Shown piece by piece: positions 17,852-27,834 of a stretch of DNA of 64,000 bases. Position 1 is the stretch's first letter; every line of letters starts with the position of its first letter. The stretch comes from Cytobacillus oceanisediminis 2691 (lineage in GTDB: Bacteria; Bacillota; Bacilli; Bacillales; Cytobacillaceae). Position numbers and translations under genes: made by a program. The notes beneath the pieces were generated by a model. It was given only the letters and a program-made list of their open reading frames with translations, had not been told where the DNA came from and searched no databases. The stretch lies in the NCBI RefSeq assembly GCF_007678455.1, contig NZ_VEEP01000013.1, positions 1-64,000 on the forward strand, read 5' to 3'.

Positions 17852-19330
17852 TTAGCGTGATGATCTTGATTTGTAGCTGCCGCCTTCTCTGCTGCCGCCA
17901 CCGCCTGTGCGTTTTGTTCCAGAACGTGGCTTGTAAGGCTTCTTACGGCCATCGCCTCTGTTATCGTAACGTCTGCGGTCGCCCCCTTGAGGCTTTTTGT
18001 CTCTTCTGTTTGGAAGAGGCTTTTCCTCAGTAAGCTTAACAGGAGTTGTATCAGGCTCTTTAGTGAGCATTTTCAATACGGATGCAACGACTGTTTGAGC
18101 ATCATGGTCTTTTAATAGCTCATCTGCAGCCTGGCGGTAGTATTGAAGGTTGTTTGACTCGATTGTTTGTGTAATCTTTTCAATAACAGCTCTTTGCTGG
18201 CCTTCAAGCGCCTGGTCCAGGGTTGGAGCAGTCATTTTTTCCATACGGCGTTTAGTTGTTTTTTCCACTACATGAAGGTATGAAGTCTCTCTATGTGTGA
18301 CAAACGTGATCGCCATACCCTCTTTACCTGCACGGCCAGTACGTCCGATACGGTGTACATAGCTTTCAGGGTCCTGAGGGATATCGAAGTTGTATACATG
18401 CGTTACGCCAGAGATATCAAGTCCACGCGCTGCAACATCTGTTGCAACAAGGACGTCGATTGAACCTTCCTTGAACTTTCTTAATACGGACATACGCTTA
18501 GCCTGTGTCAGGTCTCCGTGGATGCCTTCAGCTGTGTAGCCGCGAAGGTTCAATGCTTCAGAAAGCTCATCAACACGGCGCTTTGTGCGTCCGAAGATGA
18601 TTGCCAGTTCCGGTGACTGGATGTCAAGAAGACGAGTAAGGACGTCGAACTTGTTCTTTTCCTGAACCTCAACATAGTATTGCTCGATTAAAGGAACAGT
18701 CATTTCCTTTGCTTTAACTTTAACAACTTCAGGGTCCTTCATGAAGCGCTCAGCGATCTTGCGGATCGGTCCCGGCATTGTTGCCGAGAACAATAATGTC
18801 TGGCGTTCGTTAGGGATTTGCGCAAGGATGGCTTCGATATCTTCGATGAAGCCCATGTTCAGCATTTCATCTGCTTCGTCAAGGATGACTGTTTCGACAT
18901 TATCCAGACGGATTGTCTTTCTGTTGATATGGTCAAGCAGACGTCCTGGTGTTCCGACGATGATATGCGGACCTTTTTTCAGTGCGCGAATCTGGCGGTT
19001 GATGTCCTGTCCGCCGTAGATAGCAAGTACGCCGACTCTTTTGCCAGCACCAATTTTATATAATTCCTCGGAAACCTGGATAGCCAATTCACGGGTTGGC
19101 GCGATGATAATTCCCTGGATGTTATGGTTTTCTTTCTTGATTTTTTCCACTAGAGGAATACCGAAAGCCGCAGTCTTACCAGTACCTGTCTGTGCCTGGC
19201 CGATCACGTCTTTATTTTGAAGGCTGATTGGAATCGTCTCTGCCTGAATCGGAGTTGCTTCCTCAAAACCCATATTCTTTACAGCTTTTAATGTTGCGGG
19301 GCTAATCCCCATGTCTTGGAACATTGTCAA
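17852..19330 (-). CDS. cshA: DEAD-box RNA helicase CshA
   Basis: This 492-aa protein has the full DEAD-box set: Q motif ([14 protein letters not shown]), [31 protein letters not shown], and HRIGRTGR. It ends in a basic, Gly/Arg/Ser-rich tail ([24 protein letters not shown]) that helps bind RNA. CshA works in ribosome assembly and mRNA decay and is important in the cold. The long leader upstream (19331-19540) fits a cold-regulated transcript. The order next to ydbS and murF matches B. subtilis ydbR. Confidence 0.96.
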   Translation of the reverse strand: MTMFQDMGISPATLKAVKNMGFEEATPIQAETIPISLQNKDVIGQAQTGTGKTAAFGIPLVEKIKKENHNIQGIIIAPTRELAIQVSEELYKIGAGKRVGVLAIYGGQDINRQIRALKKGPHIIVGTPGRLLDHINRKTIRLDNVETVILDEADEMLNMGFIEDIEAILAQIPNERQTLLFSATMPGPIRKIAERFMKDPEVVKVKAKEMTVPLIEQYYVEVQEKNKFDVLTRLLDIQSPELAIIFGRTKRRVDELSEALNLRGYTAEGIHGDLTQAKRMSVLRKFKEGSIDVLVATDVAARGLDISGVTHVYNFDIPQDPESYVHRIGRTGRAGKEGMAITFVTHRETSYLHVVEKTTKRRMEKMTAPTLDQALEGQQRAVIEKITQTIESNNLQYYRQAADELLKDHDAQTVVASVLKMLTKEPDTTPVKLTEEKPLPNRRDKKPQGGDRRRYDNRGDGRKKPYKPRSGTKRTGGGGSREGGSYKSRSSR

Positions 19331-19659
19331 CTTTGCTCATTCTCCTTTATGTTCACATTTATCCCGCACCGGTTCTTCCGATGCTTCGTTTATTTAAGTG
19401 GCTGTTTAAGGATCCAAATCATTTCTGATTCTGGTTAGTTTATCGTACCTTTACGGCAAAATAGGTGTTAGCACCTTGTGTTTTAAGCAGGGCTGAATCA
19501 GCAGTCGCTTGCGTATGCTGAAGCACAGAACCTGAAATATTAGCAAAAAAAGACATTCTCCAGCACGGGAGTATGTCCGCTTAAAGGATTTTCTCAGTTA
19601 GACACTCAATATTCATCATACCATCTTTAGTCAGGAAAAGCAATTTTCGAGACGAAGCT
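19331..19659. other. cshA leader and esterase terminator region
   Basis: This 329-bp gap has no convincing ORF. The part next to cshA (19331-19530) contains several short inverted repeats and probably holds the cshA promoter and leader. The rest holds the terminator at 19544-19577. Confidence 0.5.
19544..19577 (-). terminator. Terminator downstream of the esterase gene
   Basis: On the minus strand the stem GACATACTCC / GGAGAATGTC is followed by TTTTTTTGC. It lies about 80 nt past the esterase stop. Confidence 0.75.
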
Positions 19660-20370
19660 TCAGCTGCTGATTCCCTCTCTCGGTTTGGAGGTCAAAAAAT
19701 CATATACTTCATCAAAAAGGTGTTCTTTTTCGTCGCAGTGGCAAATCAGATGTTTGGAGTTCTTATAAAAAATCAGCCGTTTTTCCTTTGCGCCGATGTT
19801 TTCATAAAGATAACGGGCGCTCTTGGGAGGGACGATGCCATCGCTCTCGCCCTGGGCGATCAAGGTAGGCACCTTGACATCGTTGAGAATAGGCTTGATT
19901 TGGTTTACAAGCCTGCGAAACTGCAAGGTTGCGGTCATGGGTGTTTCTTTGATTTTTCTCGTGTAACGCCTGAACAACTCATTTTCCTTCAATTTTCCTT
20001 TTACAGTATCTCTCATCATTTCCCTGATGTCGAATGCAAGCTGCTTTGGATTCACATAATAGGCAGCGGCACTAAGCAGGACCAGTTTATCGACCGGATA
20101 GGCTGAGGCCAGATAGCTGGCAATCAGACCGCCCATCGAAAACCCGACTACATATACGGTATCACACTCATTCAATAGAGCTTTCAGTTCCCTTTCAGCA
20201 TGGTCAATCCACTCGTTATGCTTTATTCCCTTCAAACTTAGCTCATCGCCATGTCCAGGAAGGGTGGGAACAACTATTTTCCAGTCAGTCCGCGCTTTTA
20301 ATGACTGGGCTAAAGGCTCAACTTCATAAGGAGCTCCGGTAAATCCATGGATCAGCAGACAACCTATCAT
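19660..20370 (-). CDS. Alpha/beta hydrolase, carboxylesterase (Est30/YvaK type)
   Basis: This protein of about 236 aa resembles the small monomeric carboxylesterases of Bacillaceae. The oxyanion region is CLLIHGFTGAPYEVEPLAQ, the nucleophile is in VVGFSMGGLIASYLA (GFSMGG), the catalytic Asp is in AQGESDGIVPPKSA, and the catalytic His is in YKNSKHLICHCDEKEHLF. It likely hydrolyses short-chain esters in the cytoplasm. The exact start among closely spaced GTG and ATG codons is uncertain. Confidence 0.88.
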   Translation of the reverse strand: MIGCLLIHGFTGAPYEVEPLAQSLKARTDWKIVVPTLPGHGDELSLKGIKHNEWIDHAERELKALLNECDTVYVVGFSMGGLIASYLASAYPVDKLVLLSAAAYYVNPKQLAFDIREMMRDTVKGKLKENELFRRYTRKIKETPMTATLQFRRLVNQIKPILNDVKVPTLIAQGESDGIVPPKSARYLYENIGAKEKRLIFYKNSKHLICHCDEKEHLFDEVYDFLTSKPREGISS

Positions 20371-20465
20371 AACCATCACCCATTAGTTTTTCTCGTATTT
20401 AATCTTTCCCCATTTTAAATGATTTAACCCAGAATTTCCTCGATAAAGCATTACAAATCAACACC

Positions 20466-20498
20466 AAAAAGATGTCCCGGTTAAAGGACATCTTTTTT
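20466..20498. terminator. Bidirectional terminator after murF
   Basis: The stem GATGTCC-cggttaaa-GGACATC has A-runs on one side and T-runs on the other. Confidence 0.82.
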
Positions 20499-20503
20499 GC
20501 TGG

Positions 20504-21883
20504 TTATTTTTGAAGCGCCTGGACGACTTCCTCAAGCGCCATACCGCGTGATGCTTTTACCAAAACGATTGTTTCATCGGTTACATAATTTTTCAGTTCT
20601 TCACTCAATTGCTGTTTATCATCGAAAGCAAAGACCCTGTTTTCACCAAGGACTTCTTTTGCACCTCTGGCGATCGATTCGCTCAGCTTGCCGTATGTGA
20701 ACACGTAGTCCACCTTATCGGCATCAAGGGAAGTCCCCACTTTATAATGGTATTCTTCCTCCAGCGGCCCTAACTCGAGCATGTCACCGAGTACAAGGAT
20801 TTTGCGGTTGTAGCCAGACAAATTGGCAACAAGGTCAATCGCCGCATTCATGGATGTCGGACTCGCGTTATAGGCGTCATTGATGATTTTTTCGCCATGA
20901 GCTCCCTCTGAAAGCTCCATCCTCATGTTTGTCAGCTTCAAGCTGGCAAAGCCGTCGTTCATTTTTTCAAAAGGAACGCCCAGGAACTCTGCGGCAAGCA
21001 TGGCTGCCAAGGCGTTCAGGATATTATGGTTTCCGAGGACCGGCAAATAGAACGTGTCACTGACAATGTTCGTTGTGAACTTGTTGCCATTCTCCATAGG
21101 CTCGATATCAACCGGATACAAATCATTCTCCCGGCTTGCCCCGAATGTTTTAAGTACGCCATTTCCCTTATAGTCCTGCAGTCTTTCCTGCAGTAGCGGT
21201 TCATCTCCGTGAAAAATGATCAGACCATTTTCCTGAAGGCCAGTGATGATTTCCAGTTTCGCATCAGCAATGGCTTCTCTTGAACCAAGATCAAGCAGGT
21301 GGGATTCTCCGATATTTGTGATGATCACAGCATCCGGACGACCCAATTTAGTTAAAAAATCAATCTCACCCTTGCTGCTCATCCCCATTTCAAGCACGGC
21401 AACCTCTGTATCTTCCCGAAGACGCAAAAGCGTCAGCGGAAGTCCAAGATGATTGTTGAAGTTCCCTTCTGTTTTTTGAACCTTGTATTTTTGGGCAAGC
21501 AGATTTGCTGTCATATCCTTTGTTGTCGTTTTGCCGTTGCTGCCGGTAATCCCGACAACCTTGATATCAAGTGAATCCCGGTAGTTTCTTGCCAGTTCCT
21601 GAAGAGCAATCGTCGTGTCTTCGACGATGATGACTGGAAGGTCTTTCGGAGGATTCGGCACATCTTTTTGCCAGAGGGCCGCAGAAGCTCCGCCATTCTG
21701 GATGACTTCCACTACAAATTTATGTCCGTCTGTCCGCACACCTTTAAAAGGAACAAATAGATTCCCTGCTTCAATTTTGCGAGTGTCAATCGAAACACCC
21801 TTGACCTCGATATCAGCAAATTTGCTTACATCATTCAGCCCGCCTGCCATTTTCGCGATTTGTGCTAAAGTTTTTTGGATCAT
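20504..21883 (-). CDS. murF: UDP-MurNAc-tripeptide-D-Ala-D-Ala ligase MurF
   Basis: This 459-aa Mur ligase has the ATP loop GITGSNGKTTTKDM near residue 112, the central EGNFNNHLGLPLTLLRL segment, AVLEMGMSSKGEI and INDAYNASPTSM. It adds D-Ala-D-Ala to the UDP-muramyl tripeptide in the cytoplasm. It follows ddl, which makes its substrate. A weak hairpin (about 21908-21936) lies between the two. Confidence 0.97.
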   Translation of the reverse strand: MIQKTLAQIAKMAGGLNDVSKFADIEVKGVSIDTRKIEAGNLFVPFKGVRTDGHKFVVEVIQNGGASAALWQKDVPNPPKDLPVIIVEDTTIALQELARNYRDSLDIKVVGITGSNGKTTTKDMTANLLAQKYKVQKTEGNFNNHLGLPLTLLRLREDTEVAVLEMGMSSKGEIDFLTKLGRPDAVIITNIGESHLLDLGSREAIADAKLEIITGLQENGLIIFHGDEPLLQERLQDYKGNGVLKTFGASRENDLYPVDIEPMENGNKFTTNIVSDTFYLPVLGNHNILNALAAMLAAEFLGVPFEKMNDGFASLKLTNMRMELSEGAHGEKIINDAYNASPTSMNAAIDLVANLSGYNRKILVLGDMLELGPLEEEYHYKVGTSLDADKVDYVFTYGKLSESIARGAKEVLGENRVFAFDDKQQLSEELKNYVTDETIVLVKASRGMALEEVVQALQK

Positions 21884-21955
21884 ACAGATTTCCTCCCATG
21901 AAAAGAGAGAACACGGCCATTTGTTCCTCCGTGTCCCCCTGGATGTTAAGCATTT

Positions 21956-23038
21956 TTAGAATGTATATTTGATCTTCTGCTTTTCAGTGTGGCGCTCGAT
22001 TCCCAGGTTCACCAGCTTTTCGATCAGCTGCGGATATTCGACACCTGCGTGCTTCCATAAAAGCGGGAACATGCTGAATGGAGTGAATCCAGGCATTGTA
22101 TTGACTTCATTGATCAAAAACTGACCATCCTTTGTCAGGAAAAAGTCAGCACGAACGAGGCCCGAGCAATCAAGCGCTTTGAAAGCTGTGATCGCCATTT
22201 CCTTAATATCTGCATATTGCTGCTCAGTGATTTCTGCGGGAATGATCATTGCCGTATCGCCATCTTCGTACTTCGCCTTATAGTCATAGAAGTCTTTCTT
22301 AGGGACAATTTCACCAACGACCGAGCATTCAGGCTCATCGTTACCAAGAACGCCGATTTCGATTTCTCGTGCCACAACACCCTGCTCGACGATGATTTTG
22401 CGGTCGAATTGGAATGCCTCTTTGAATGCCTCTTCAAGCTCCTGCTTATTGGACGCCTTGCTGATGCCCACGCTCGATCCAAGGTTCGCAGGCTTTACAA
22501 AGCAAGGGTAACCAAGTCTTTCTTCGACTAGACCGTATACCTTCTCGCTGTCCTTTTCCCATTCGCTCCGAAGGGCTGACACATAATCCACCTGCGGCAA
22601 TCCCGCCTGAGCGAAAATATTCTTCATGATGACTTTATCCATCCCTGCCGATGAGGCAAGAACACCATTTCCGACATAAGGAAGGTTCAATAGTTCAAGC
22701 AAACCCTGAACCGTGCCATCCTCACCGTTTGGTCCATGCAGCAATGGGAAGATGACATCAAGCGTCTTGCCCTCTTCCTTTCCGCCAGCCTGGAATAAAG
22801 CCGGAGTAAACGAAGGGGTTGGCAGATTCGAGCCATCCGCGAATTCAAGCTGTTTGACGTTCTCAGCAGGCGCGTTCAGCTGCGGTCCCTTGACCCACTC
22901 CCCTTCCTCCGTTATGTATATAGGATAAATCTCGTAGTTTTCAAAATCCAATGCCTTCGTCACAGCCAAAGCTGTCTGCATCGATACTTTATGTTCAGCC
23001 GATTTGCCGCCGTACAGCAGCCCGATTCTTGTCTTCAT
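21956..23038 (-). CDS. ddl: D-alanine-D-alanine ligase
   Basis: This 360-aa ATP-grasp enzyme has [20 protein letters not shown] at its start, [37 protein letters not shown] and [27 protein letters not shown] (metal ligands and the omega region). It joins two D-Ala, made by alr earlier in the window, and feeds MurF. Confidence 0.97.
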   Translation of the reverse strand: MKTRIGLLYGGKSAEHKVSMQTALAVTKALDFENYEIYPIYITEEGEWVKGPQLNAPAENVKQLEFADGSNLPTPSFTPALFQAGGKEEGKTLDVIFPLLHGPNGEDGTVQGLLELLNLPYVGNGVLASSAGMDKVIMKNIFAQAGLPQVDYVSALRSEWEKDSEKVYGLVEERLGYPCFVKPANLGSSVGISKASNKQELEEAFKEAFQFDRKIIVEQGVVAREIEIGVLGNDEPECSVVGEIVPKKDFYDYKAKYEDGDTAMIIPAEITEQQYADIKEMAITAFKALDCSGLVRADFFLTKDGQFLINEVNTMPGFTPFSMFPLLWKHAGVEYPQLIEKLVNLGIERHTEKQKIKYTF

Positions 23039-23358
23039 AAAAATAGACCTCCAATAAAATTCAATCCGCTTATTATTTTACCACTTTATTTTTTAATTAA
23101 GGAATTGTTATCAATATTTAATATTTGCTCTCCAGCTATACTATTTCCTGTTTTACATGCATGAAACCTGCGGGAAACACAAAATTAGCAATAGGCATCC
23201 GTTCCTGATCCAAATGCCTAATGTACTATATGACTTAACTAAGAACATCGTGAAAGGACAACACAGGTAAGGGTCATTTTTTAAAAAGGTTCTTGTTGAT
23301 GGAGGCACCGCTAATTGGCCGGTTGTTTTACTGGCAAAAAACCGTCGAAATTTCCAAT

Positions 23359-23466
23359 TCGCTATAAAAACGGGAAAGTCGCTATAAAAAATTGATTTTC
23401 GCTATATAAATGGAAAAGTCGCTATAAAAACTGATTTTTCGCTATATAAATTGATTCTCGCTCCAA
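23359..23466. repeat. Intergenic array C: six TCGCTATAAAAA units, 20 bp apart
   Basis: TCGCTATA begins at 23359, 23379, 23399, 23419 and 23439, with a last degenerate TCGCTCCA at 23458 (spacing 20, 20, 20, 20, 19). Units alternate between TATAAAAA and TATATAAA and between two spacer types (TGATTTT and GGGAAAG/GGAAAAG). It lies between the uspA terminator and the ddl start. Confidence 0.9.
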
Positions 23467-23513
23467 TTTCCGATTCTGAAACGGAATCAAACATCTGTTT
23501 TATTTTTTTTAAA

Positions 23514-23542
23514 GAAAAAACGCTCAGGATTCCCTGAACGCT
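23514..23542 (-). terminator. Terminator of uspA
   Basis: On the minus strand the stem GCGTTCAGGG / CCTGAGCG is followed by TTTTTTC. Confidence 0.82.
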
Positions 23543-23544
23543 GG

Positions 23545-23964
23545 TTATTTTACGATTAAAACCGGCGCTTTCACCCGTTTTGCGACTTTATGGCTGACAC
23601 TGCCTAGGACCATTTCCTGCAGACCATTCAAACCGCGGCTGCCGACGACCACGATATCAAACTGGTACTTGTTTGCATAATCAACAATCGCAGGTCCAGG
23701 TTCTCCGAGCAATTTTTCAAACTTGTAGTCCAGGTTTTCTTCTTCAAGCATATTGGTTACAGGCTGAAGCCTAGCTTTCCTTTTCTCCTCGACCACTGTC
23801 TGGTCCGCATTATGAAGGACATCCTCTTTGGAAGTTTGTCCATCAACAACATAAACTACAGTTATTTCACTGTCACCGTTAAGCTTGGCCAATTCTGCCG
23901 CTTTTTTCGCAGCTCGCACTGAATGATCGGAACCATCTGAAGCGAGCAAGATTCTATTAAACAT
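23545..23964 (-). CDS. Universal stress protein (UspA family)
   Basis: This 139-aa single Usp domain begins MFNRILLASDGSDHSVRAAKKA and ends with the ATP-binding motif GSRGLNGLQEMVLGSVSHKVAKRVKAPVLIVK (G-2x-G-9x-G-S type). The ATG at 23964 follows GGAGGGGAATGAG. It lies 77 nt downstream of the SulP gene on the same strand, with a terminator between them; SulP-Usp neighbours are common. No partner can be named from sequence. Confidence 0.93.
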   Translation of the reverse strand: MFNRILLASDGSDHSVRAAKKAAELAKLNGDSEITVVYVVDGQTSKEDVLHNADQTVVEEKRKARLQPVTNMLEEENLDYKFEKLLGEPGPAIVDYANKYQFDIVVVGSRGLNGLQEMVLGSVSHKVAKRVKAPVLIVK

Positions 23965-23999
23965 CTCATTCCCCTCCATTTCCATAATCTAATATATAA

Positions 24000-24031
24000 A
24001 GAAAGCACGCTGATTCGTCAACGTGCTTTTT
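24000..24031 (-). terminator. Terminator of the SulP gene
   Basis: On the minus strand the stem AAGCACGT / GCGTGCTTT has T-rich ends. It lies between sulP and uspA. Confidence 0.7.
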
Positions 24032-24041
24032 CAAACTTATT

Positions 24042-25514
24042 TTAGTGTCCCGTAAGCTTTGAGCCTTCTCGTTTGTGAACAGCCAATTTGTCAATCAAGT
24101 GGGAGCTTGGTTCATTCAAGCCTTGCAAACGGACCACGTTACCGTTCTCTCTCAATTTGATGATGATTTTATCAATAGCCGCAACCGCTGAATCATCCCA
24201 CACATGGGCATGAGTCAGATCGATGACGACTTCTTTTGCTGTTTCTTTCAAATCGAATGATTCAAGCAGATCTGTAACGGACGCGAAGAATACTTGTCCT
24301 GTAACAAAATACGTACGGCGTTCAGCGGCAACATCAAGTGTTGAAGTAACTTTTACCTTTGAAATCTTTGCGACAAAGAAAATCGCACTTAAAATGATTC
24401 CGGCAAATACACCTTTTGAAAGGTCATGCGTAAACACTGTTGTTACAGTGGTGACAACCATGACGATTGAGTCTGTAACAGGAGTCTTTGCCATGCCTTT
24501 AATGGATGACCAGTCAAATGTTCCGATAGATACCATGAACATGACTCCTACAAGGGCAGCCATTGGAATTTGGACAACGATATTTCCTAACACAAGAATC
24601 AGGAACATAAGGAATGTACCGGCAACGAGCGCAGACAGTCTGCCTCTGCCGCCAGATTTTACATTGATGACGGATTGGCCGATCATTGCGCAGCCTGCCA
24701 TGCCGCCGAATAATCCGGCAACGATATTCGCAATTCCCTGGCCGCGGCTTTCTTTGTTTTTATCACTTGAAGTATCTGTCATGTCATCGACGATTGAAGC
24801 CGTCAGTAAGGACTCAAGCAAACCAACGATCGACATAGCCAATGAATATGGGAAGATGATTTTTAATGTTTCGAGATTGAATGGTACATCAGGAATCAAG
24901 AAAGTTGGCAATGCAGCCGTCAGATTCCCCATGTCGCCAACTGTTCTCACATCACTTTTCGTCATCAGAGCAATTACTGTAATGACGATAATCGCTACAA
25001 GTGGTGATGGAACTGCTTTTGTGATGCGCGGAAAAAGATAGATGATTGCGAGCGCGCCCGCTACCATTGCATACATAACCCATGTAGCATCTACAAATTG
25101 CTCAAGCTGTGCCATGAAAATCAGAATCGCAAGTGCATTCACGAAACCGACCATAACGGAACGCGGAATGAACTTCATGAATCTTGCCAATTTAAACACA
25201 CCAAACAGAATCTGCAGGACACCTGTCAAAATTGTAGCTGCCATCAAATATTGCAAACCATGGTCAGCAACAAGTGTCACCATCAGCAGCGCCATCGCAC
25301 CGGTCGCGGCTGAAATCATGCCAGGACGGCCGCCGACAATCGCGATTGTCACAGCAATAGCGAATGAAGCGTAAAGTCCTACCATCGGGTCAACACCAGC
25401 AATAATCGAAAAGGCGATCGCTTCAGGAATCAAAGCAAGCGCAACGACAATCCCTGAAAGGATGTCCCCTTTCACGTTGCCAAACCATTGTTCTTTAATT
25501 GTATTAGTATTCAA
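24042..25514 (-). CDS. SulP family anion transporter with STAS domain
   Basis: This 490-aa membrane protein of the SLC26/SulP family has 10-14 hydrophobic segments. Its signatures include [31 protein letters not shown] near the start and [25 protein letters not shown] in the middle. A C-terminal STAS domain (about 390-480, [23 protein letters not shown]) follows. It probably carries sulfate, bicarbonate or another small anion; the substrate cannot be read from the sequence. Confidence 0.92.
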   Translation of the reverse strand: MNTNTIKEQWFGNVKGDILSGIVVALALIPEAIAFSIIAGVDPMVGLYASFAIAVTIAIVGGRPGMISAATGAMALLMVTLVADHGLQYLMAATILTGVLQILFGVFKLARFMKFIPRSVMVGFVNALAILIFMAQLEQFVDATWVMYAMVAGALAIIYLFPRITKAVPSPLVAIIVITVIALMTKSDVRTVGDMGNLTAALPTFLIPDVPFNLETLKIIFPYSLAMSIVGLLESLLTASIVDDMTDTSSDKNKESRGQGIANIVAGLFGGMAGCAMIGQSVINVKSGGRGRLSALVAGTFLMFLILVLGNIVVQIPMAALVGVMFMVSIGTFDWSSIKGMAKTPVTDSIVMVVTTVTTVFTHDLSKGVFAGIILSAIFFVAKISKVKVTSTLDVAAERRTYFVTGQVFFASVTDLLESFDLKETAKEVVIDLTHAHVWDDSAVAAIDKIIIKLRENGNVVRLQGLNEPSSHLIDKLAVHKREGSKLTGH

Positions 25515-25966
25515 GTAAACACCCCTTAATTTTTATTTTATGGCTTCCTACTCTCAAGCAAGCCGGGTCCGATAAAAACAGAATTCATCATAACATATTT
25601 ATTAAAGCTATCAACCATTGTTGTAAGCGCTATTTTTTATGTATTTCTTCAAATATTGACTGATATCTCCGTTTTTCACATAGATAAAGTAAAAACCTTA
25701 AAATGTAAATCGGCCTTCTAGCTTGCTTGTTTAAAGCTTTTTAAAACGGAACTTTGTTATGAGATTCCAGGACATTTTTACATGAAGATATCCCTCCTTG
25801 TGACCGTGATTCCAACTTTTCTCCGTTCTCGGGCACATGTTGAGCATACTTGTTACCGAAGTTCCGGTTTCTCTCGGTTTTCGGGCACAAGTGGCCTTAA
25901 TAACTGTAATTCTTAACTCAATAAACGATCAAAGTCCTGCAGCTCAGTGAGCTGCAGGACTTTTTT
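25515..25966. other. Intergenic region between the SulP and VOC genes
   Basis: This 452-bp gap contains a degenerate 52-bp direct duplication (25804-25908) and the VOC gene terminator (25931-25967). No ORF is supported. Confidence 0.6.
25804..25908. repeat. Intergenic repeat D: two degenerate copies of a 52-bp unit
   Basis: Read on the minus strand, a unit with TGTGCCCGA, then GAGA, GGAA, CGGT and ACAAG occurs twice, with CGGGCAC on the plus strand at 25830 and 25882 (52 bp apart). Its position between a terminator and the next gene start is the same as for arrays A-C, but the period is longer. Confidence 0.65.
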
Positions 25967-25967
25967 T
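25931..25967 (-). terminator. Terminator of the B12 uptake operon
   Basis: The very strong stem AGTCCTGCAGCTCA / TGAGCTGCAGGACT (14 bp) has A- and T-runs on either side. It lies directly after the VOC gene. Confidence 0.88.
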
Positions 25968-26350
25968 CAACCAATCGGTGTGCATATTTCAATATAATGT
26001 CCATCCGGGTCTTCTGCGTAGGCAACGACCTGGCCCCATGGTTTTTCGGTTGGTTCGAGCAGGATCGGGACTCCGGCGGTGCGCAGTTTTTCTACGGCGC
26101 CCTGGACATCTTCTGTTGTGAAGCCTAACTCGAAGGTTTGTTCATTCCTGATTCCATCCGGGATTGGAAGCTTGGTAATTTCACGGCCGCTTTCCCTTGT
26201 GTTCATTGAAAGCACTGTGCTGCCTGTTTCATATTCGATATAGGTGCCAAATTCGTTTCGGAGTTTCAGGCCCAGCAGCTCGCCATAAAAATGCTTTGTT
26301 TTCTCCAGATCGGAAACATATAAAATCACATATCCCATTTTCATTTCCAT
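25967..26350 (-). CDS. VOC/glyoxalase-family protein
   Basis: This 127-aa vicinal-oxygen-chelate protein has two beta-alpha-beta repeats: YVSDLEKTKHFYGELLGLKL and the C-terminal AYAEDPDGHYIEICTP with a metal-ligand Glu. The ATG at 26350 follows AGAGGTG. It starts 6 nt after the stop of btuD-cbiZ, so it is the last gene of the cobalamin operon. Its substrate is unknown and a link to B12 is only positional. Confidence 0.88.
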   Translation of the reverse strand: MEMKMGYVILYVSDLEKTKHFYGELLGLKLRNEFGTYIEYETGSTVLSMNTRESGREITKLPIPDGIRNEQTFELGFTTEDVQGAVEKLRTAGVPILLEPTEKPWGQVVAYAEDPDGHYIEICTPIG

Positions 26351-26355
26351 CGTCA

Positions 26356-27834
26356 TCACCTCTTTAGTTTTACATTCGAGGTGGATTGGCCAGATTCCTT
26401 CATTAAAGTTCTCCCAGCTCGATAATTCTGGATCGCTTCCTTCGTGCAGGCATAAATCCCCTCGCTGATCAGTTTGCCTAGCGGCGAAGCTGTCCCTGCG
26501 TAGGAAATCTCTTCCCCCTGCTGGGTTGCGGCGATACAAATGCTGTCAGTTGAAATGCCGATGTTCTGTCCGGCAATCAACAGGTTGTTTCCTTCCAGCT
26601 CCTGCAGAGCGCTCATTTTTGCCTCAGCTGCAGTCATTGCGCTCTGGATAAACGCCTCTTCAGAGATTCGGCCATTAATGAACAGCCATGTATTGATATT
26701 CCTTGGGCTCTCGCGATGCGTATTGCCTGCCGAGACCATAATGAAGATCGATAATCCGTCAGCTTCGAAAAAACGGCGTGATGCGGTTTCCGCAGGAACA
26801 GCCGTCATCATCGCAACAGTCTCGCTCGGCAGAAAACCATTCGCCTGCAGATACTCAGCCATTTCTGCTTTATGGTCGCTGCAATTATAGTCCATTGGGA
26901 CAACACGGTGTACAAAGGAATTGTGCCAGCCAATTCCTGCACCCGTTATTCCTGAAGACATTGTCCTTAATTTCATCGGTGACTTTAGTGTAATCCGGTC
27001 GAGACTGAATTCAAGAAACCTGGCATCTATTTTAAAATTGGCAGCTTCATTGCCGTCTGATTCGGGAACAAGCAGCAGCTGTGGCCGGGCGATTTCCGGG
27101 TGCGGGTGGTTTTTGATCTGTGTCTTATAAACAGCCTTGATTCGCTCTTCTTTTAAAACCTCAGAAGGAGTATCGACAATCAGCACCTCACCGTTATCCA
27201 GCAGCAGCAGCCTGTCACAATATAGCGAGGCAAGATTCAAATCATGGAAAATCGAGACGACTGTCAACTGCTCCTCTAAAGCCCATTTTTTCAGCAAGTC
27301 CAACAGCTCTTTTTGGAAGCTGAGATCAAGGTGATTCGTCGGCTCATCAAGCAGCAGAATCCTCGGCTGCTGTGCCAGTGCCTGCGCAAGATAGACCCGC
27401 TGCCTTTCGCCGCCGGATAATTCAACGATCGATTTCTCCTGGAGATGGGTGATCCCTGTCTGGTCCATCACCTTGAGGACAATCTCTTCATCCTCATCAC
27501 TCCAGCTGTGGAACCACCCTTTCTGGTGCGCATAACGGCCAAGCGAAACGGTCTCTTTCACACTATACGGGAAGGCCTGGTCAGAATGCTGCGGCAGGAC
27601 TGCCATCATCCTCGCAAGCTGCTTCGGTGTATACTGGGTCAATGGCCGGCTATCCAGCTCGATGGCACCTTCCCGGAATTCCAAAGCGCCGCTGATCATT
27701 TTTAACAGCGTGGTTTTCCCGCTTCCGTTTGGTCCAAGAATTCCGAACAACTCACCCTTGCCAACCTCAAAGGAGATTTCCTTCAGCACCTCGCCGCCCG
27801 CATATCCGCCTGTCAAATTCTTCACTGTGATCAT
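26356..27834 (-). CDS. btuD: Cobalamin ABC transporter ATPase fused to CbiZ amidohydrolase
   Basis: This 492-aa fusion has an N-terminal ABC ATPase (about 1-255) with GPNGSGKTT, LSGGERQR and ILLLDEPTNHLD, of the FecE/BtuD type. The C-terminal part (about 270-490) is an adenosylcobinamide amidohydrolase CbiZ domain (TMSSGITGAGIGWHNSFVHR, YNCSDHKAEM, SAGNTHRESPRNINTW). CbiZ removes the aminopropanol side of salvaged pseudo-B12 or cobinamide so that it can be remodelled. The B. subtilis YvrA protein has a similar layout. Its start overlaps the btuC stop by 4 bp. Confidence 0.92.
   Translation of the reverse strand: MITVKNLTGGYAGGEVLKEISFEVGKGELFGILGPNGSGKTTLLKMISGALEFREGAIELDSRPLTQYTPKQLARMMAVLPQHSDQAFPYSVKETVSLGRYAHQKGWFHSWSDEDEEIVLKVMDQTGITHLQEKSIVELSGGERQRVYLAQALAQQPRILLLDEPTNHLDLSFQKELLDLLKKWALEEQLTVVSIFHDLNLASLYCDRLLLLDNGEVLIVDTPSEVLKEERIKAVYKTQIKNHPHPEIARPQLLLVPESDGNEAANFKIDARFLEFSLDRITLKSPMKLRTMSSGITGAGIGWHNSFVHRVVPMDYNCSDHKAEMAEYLQANGFLPSETVAMMTAVPAETASRRFFEADGLSIFIMVSAGNTHRESPRNINTWLFINGRISEEAFIQSAMTAAEAKMSALQELEGNNLLIAGQNIGISTDSICIAATQQGEEISYAGTASPLGKLISEGIYACTKEAIQNYRAGRTLMKESGQSTSNVKLKR

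Larger units (their letters stand above)
23039..23544. other. Intergenic region between ddl and uspA
   Basis: This 506-bp gap contains array C (23359-23466) and the uspA terminator (23514-23542). No ORF with a ribosome site is visible. Confidence 0.6.

Noticed and set aside
24223-25041. Plus-strand reading frame of about 270 codons opposite the SulP gene
   Set aside because: It is the mirror of the conserved membrane protein gene, without a ribosome site and with low-complexity translation.
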